NCBI GenBank assembly: GCA_965218205.1 | Contig: OZ244590.1 | Location: 1,364,001 to 1,428,000, forward strand | DNA: 64,000 nt | Direction of reading: 5' to 3' | Source of the DNA: CBDDCA01 sp965218205 | GTDB lineage: Bacteria; Spirochaetota; Spirochaetia; WTKD01; G963693115 | Shown: piece by piece, positions 62,479 through 64,000 of the stretch | Layout: each line of letters begins with the position of its first letter | How positions within the stretch are numbered: position 1 is the first letter of the stretch | Program-made: the position numbers and the translations under genes | Notes under the pieces: model-generated | Seen by the model: only the letters and a program-made list of their open reading frames with translations | The model's database searches: none | What the model was told of the DNA's origin: nothing

Positions 62479-64000
62479 CTATTGATAAACTTCTATTGTA
62501 AAACTAGTTTTTGCTTTCCTGCCATCTGTCGCTGTAAATGTTACTGTATATTGTTGACGCGAAATGTATCTTCCATACCCTGTTATTGTGCCGTTGCTCT
62601 TATTCAGTGTAGTATTTCCTAAATAATACTGTATACTGGGGCTTATTGAATATGTACCTCTTACATTATGGCTTAAAATTGGGTATAGTGTAATAACATC
62701 CTTATATACTTGCATACTAGAAAAAACAAATTTGCTACTCCTATCGCTTAATCTATAATACAGACTCATCGTTTCTAGGGTAGTGAAATATGCCTTTATA
62801 CCTGTAGATACTTTTGTAGGGTCAGTTGCATTCACTGATTGTATTACTATTTGATAGGTAGTAACAGGCTTAAGATTAGTTATCTTTATGCTGGTTGTAC
62901 CCTTTGCTACTTCCAGTGGATTCTTGTCCGCTGCTTTTATCTGTGCTATTGTGCGGACATTGTCATTTCTTCCCAGTTCTACCCTATAAATTTTGTAAGA
63001 TATATCTGCCGATGTTAATTGTGTTCCATCTGCCTTCTTATAGCTTCTTGCTATATTAGTGTTTCTGTTCCATGATAATCGTGCATGTGTATCGGCTGGT
63101 ATTTTTGTAACATTCCTGTTACTCCCTGGCACATTTGGCGGTGGAGTTCCAGCGGATACAGTAGTTACTTCTCTTCTTACTCCTGCAGATACTTTTGTAG
63201 TATCTGTTACATTCACTGATTGTATTACCACTTCATAAGTAGTACCAGGTGTAAGATTTCTTATATTTGTAATTGATGTTCCTACTGCTATGGGGCTTTT
63301 ATCTGCTTCTTTAATCTGTGCTACTGTTCGCTCATTTTCTCCCTTTGCTACTCGGTATACTTTGTACGATACCTCTGCCGCTGTGAGTCTTTGTCCGTTT
63401 GCTTTCTTGTGACTGCTTGTAAGCGTTGGGGCTTCCCATAATATGCTTATATCTGTTTTACGGGATTGTGTTTCTATAAGTCTTGCCTCTGCGGGGGCAG
63501 TGGCACGGGATATGGTAGTAACTTCTATTCGTATACCTGTAGAGATTTTTGTGGTATCGGTGACATTGACTGATTGTACTACTACTTCATAGGTGGTATA
63601 AAGGGTAAGATTAGTTATACTTGTACTTGTTGTTCCCTTTGCTACTGCTAGCGGGGCCCTGTCTGCTGTTTTAATCTCTGCTATTGTTCGGGCATTCCTT
63701 CCTTTTGCTACTCGATATACTTTGTAAGATACATCTGCCGCTGTGAGTGCTTGTCCGTTTGCTTTCTTGTGACTGCTTGTAAGTGCTGGGGCTGTCCATG
63801 ATACCGATACACTGTCATCGGCTGGATTTCCTCTAACACTGCGTGCTTCTGCTGGTGTAGTAGCAAGGGATAAGGTAGCTACTTCTATTCGTATGCCTGT
63901 AGAGACTTTTGTGGTATCGGTGGAATTGACTGCTTGTACTACTATTTCATAGGTAGTGCTTCCAGTAAGATTAGTTATACTTGTACTTGTTGTTCCCTTT
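62479..64000 (-). CDS. Fibronectin type III repeat protein, 3' part
   Basis: The frame stays open from the window edge (codon at 63999) to the TAG at 62479, 507 codons, so the N-terminus lies outside. It contains three to four FN3-type units of about 120 residues, each with SYKVYRVAKG, a variable T(I/V)AEIK.ADK.P segment, GTTSTSITNLT and TTYEVVVQSVNVTDTTKVS. The last 100 residues are different: Ig-like, with YSISPSIQYYLGNT and YTVTFTATDGRKAKTSFTIEV, similar in type to the Ig domains of the giant lipoprotein. It is probably secreted or surface-attached; the signal is not visible here. Confidence 0.8.
   Translation of the reverse strand, partial: KGTTSTSITNLTGSTTYEIVVQAVNSTDTTKVSTGIRIEVATLSLATTPAEARSVRGNPADDSVSVSWTAPALTSSHKKANGQALTAADVSYKVYRVAKGRNARTIAEIKTADRAPLAVAKGTTSTSITNLTLYTTYEVVVQSVNVTDTTKISTGIRIEVTTISRATAPAEARLIETQSRKTDISILWEAPTLTSSHKKANGQRLTAAEVSYKVYRVAKGENERTVAQIKEADKSPIAVGTSITNIRNLTPGTTYEVVIQSVNVTDTTKVSAGVRREVTTVSAGTPPPNVPGSNRNVTKIPADTHARLSWNRNTNIARSYKKADGTQLTSADISYKIYRVELGRNDNVRTIAQIKAADKNPLEVAKGTTSIKITNLKPVTTYQIVIQSVNATDPTKVSTGIKAYFTTLETMSLYYRLSDRSSKFVFSSMQVYKDVITLYPILSHNVRGTYSISPSIQYYLGNTTLNKSNGTITGYGRYISRQQYTVTFTATDGRKAKTSFTIEVYQ
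62880..64000 (-). repeat. 360-bp FN3-coding tandem repeats
   Basis: The block coding for GTTSTSITNLT recurs with a 360-bp period: the copies ending at 64000 and 63640 are nearly identical at DNA level. The copies near 63280 and 62920 are more diverged. The array continues beyond the window, so the total number is unknown. Confidence 0.8.

Overview
The window is AT-rich, gene-dense DNA from a bacterium with an outer membrane. It most resembles a low-GC spirochaete of the Treponema/Spirochaetaceae type; this placement is an inference. The support is the order rpsB-tsf-frr-uppS-cdsA-rseP, the order rpsF-ssb-rpsR-(membrane protein)-rplI-dnaB, a FadL/UPF0164-like outer membrane protein, a bactofilin, an NHL/vWA-like periplasmic protein beside surE, a Gx-transporter gene and BspA-like surface lipoproteins. 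Start sites are mostly ATG behind AGGAG-type ribosome sites. UGA is a stop.

Layout. 1-4.8 kb: an IS30-family transposase, then leuC-leuD-ilvD for branched-chain amino acids. 4.9-8.5 kb (minus): gnd-zwf-pgl, the oxidative pentose phosphate pathway. 8.7-16.6 kb (minus): one 2617-codon lipoprotein built from seven modules of BspA/DUF285 repeats and Ig-like domains. 16.7-21.0 kb: a GDYXXLXY/DUF2157 membrane pair, tRNA-Leu(GAG), an outer-membrane beta-barrel candidate and galM. 21.1-24.9 kb: an accessory island with two DUF262 (GmrSD-like) genes, the first of which starts inside an 11-copy pentanucleotide repeat, and a divergent pair of tiny genes, one split by a frameshift at an A8 tract. 25.3-30.9 kb: myo-inositol catabolism (iolD, iolC, iolB, iolJ and a TIM-barrel gene). 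30.9-32.3 kb: Gx-transporter and a CbiQ/EcfT-like membrane protein. 32.4-35.7 kb: a solitary hsdS specificity gene and an OLD-family ATPase/TOPRIM gene that overlaps maf. 36.4-44.1 kb: translation and envelope operon. 44.2-48.8 kb (minus): rpsF-ssb-rpsR-rplI-dnaB. 48.9-56.7 kb (minus): envelope and TPR proteins, bactofilin, YHS-domain protein and surE. 56.8-60.5 kb: lnt, rpmE, rho. 60.8-62.1 kb: a complete IS1595-family element with an 8-bp target duplication. 62.1-62.3 kb: an older transposase remnant. 62.5-64 kb (minus): the 3' end of a large fibronectin-III repeat protein that runs off the window.

The housekeeping genes are conventional. The more unusual material is in the accessory parts: the repeat-controlled start of the DUF262 operon facing a frameshifted small membrane gene, two unlinked copies of a hairpin with a compensatory base change and identical loop, the modular giant lipoprotein, the FN3 array with a 360-bp period, and long low-complexity tails on ribosomal proteins S18, L9 and S2. 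All family assignments come from reading motifs by eye; no database search was run.
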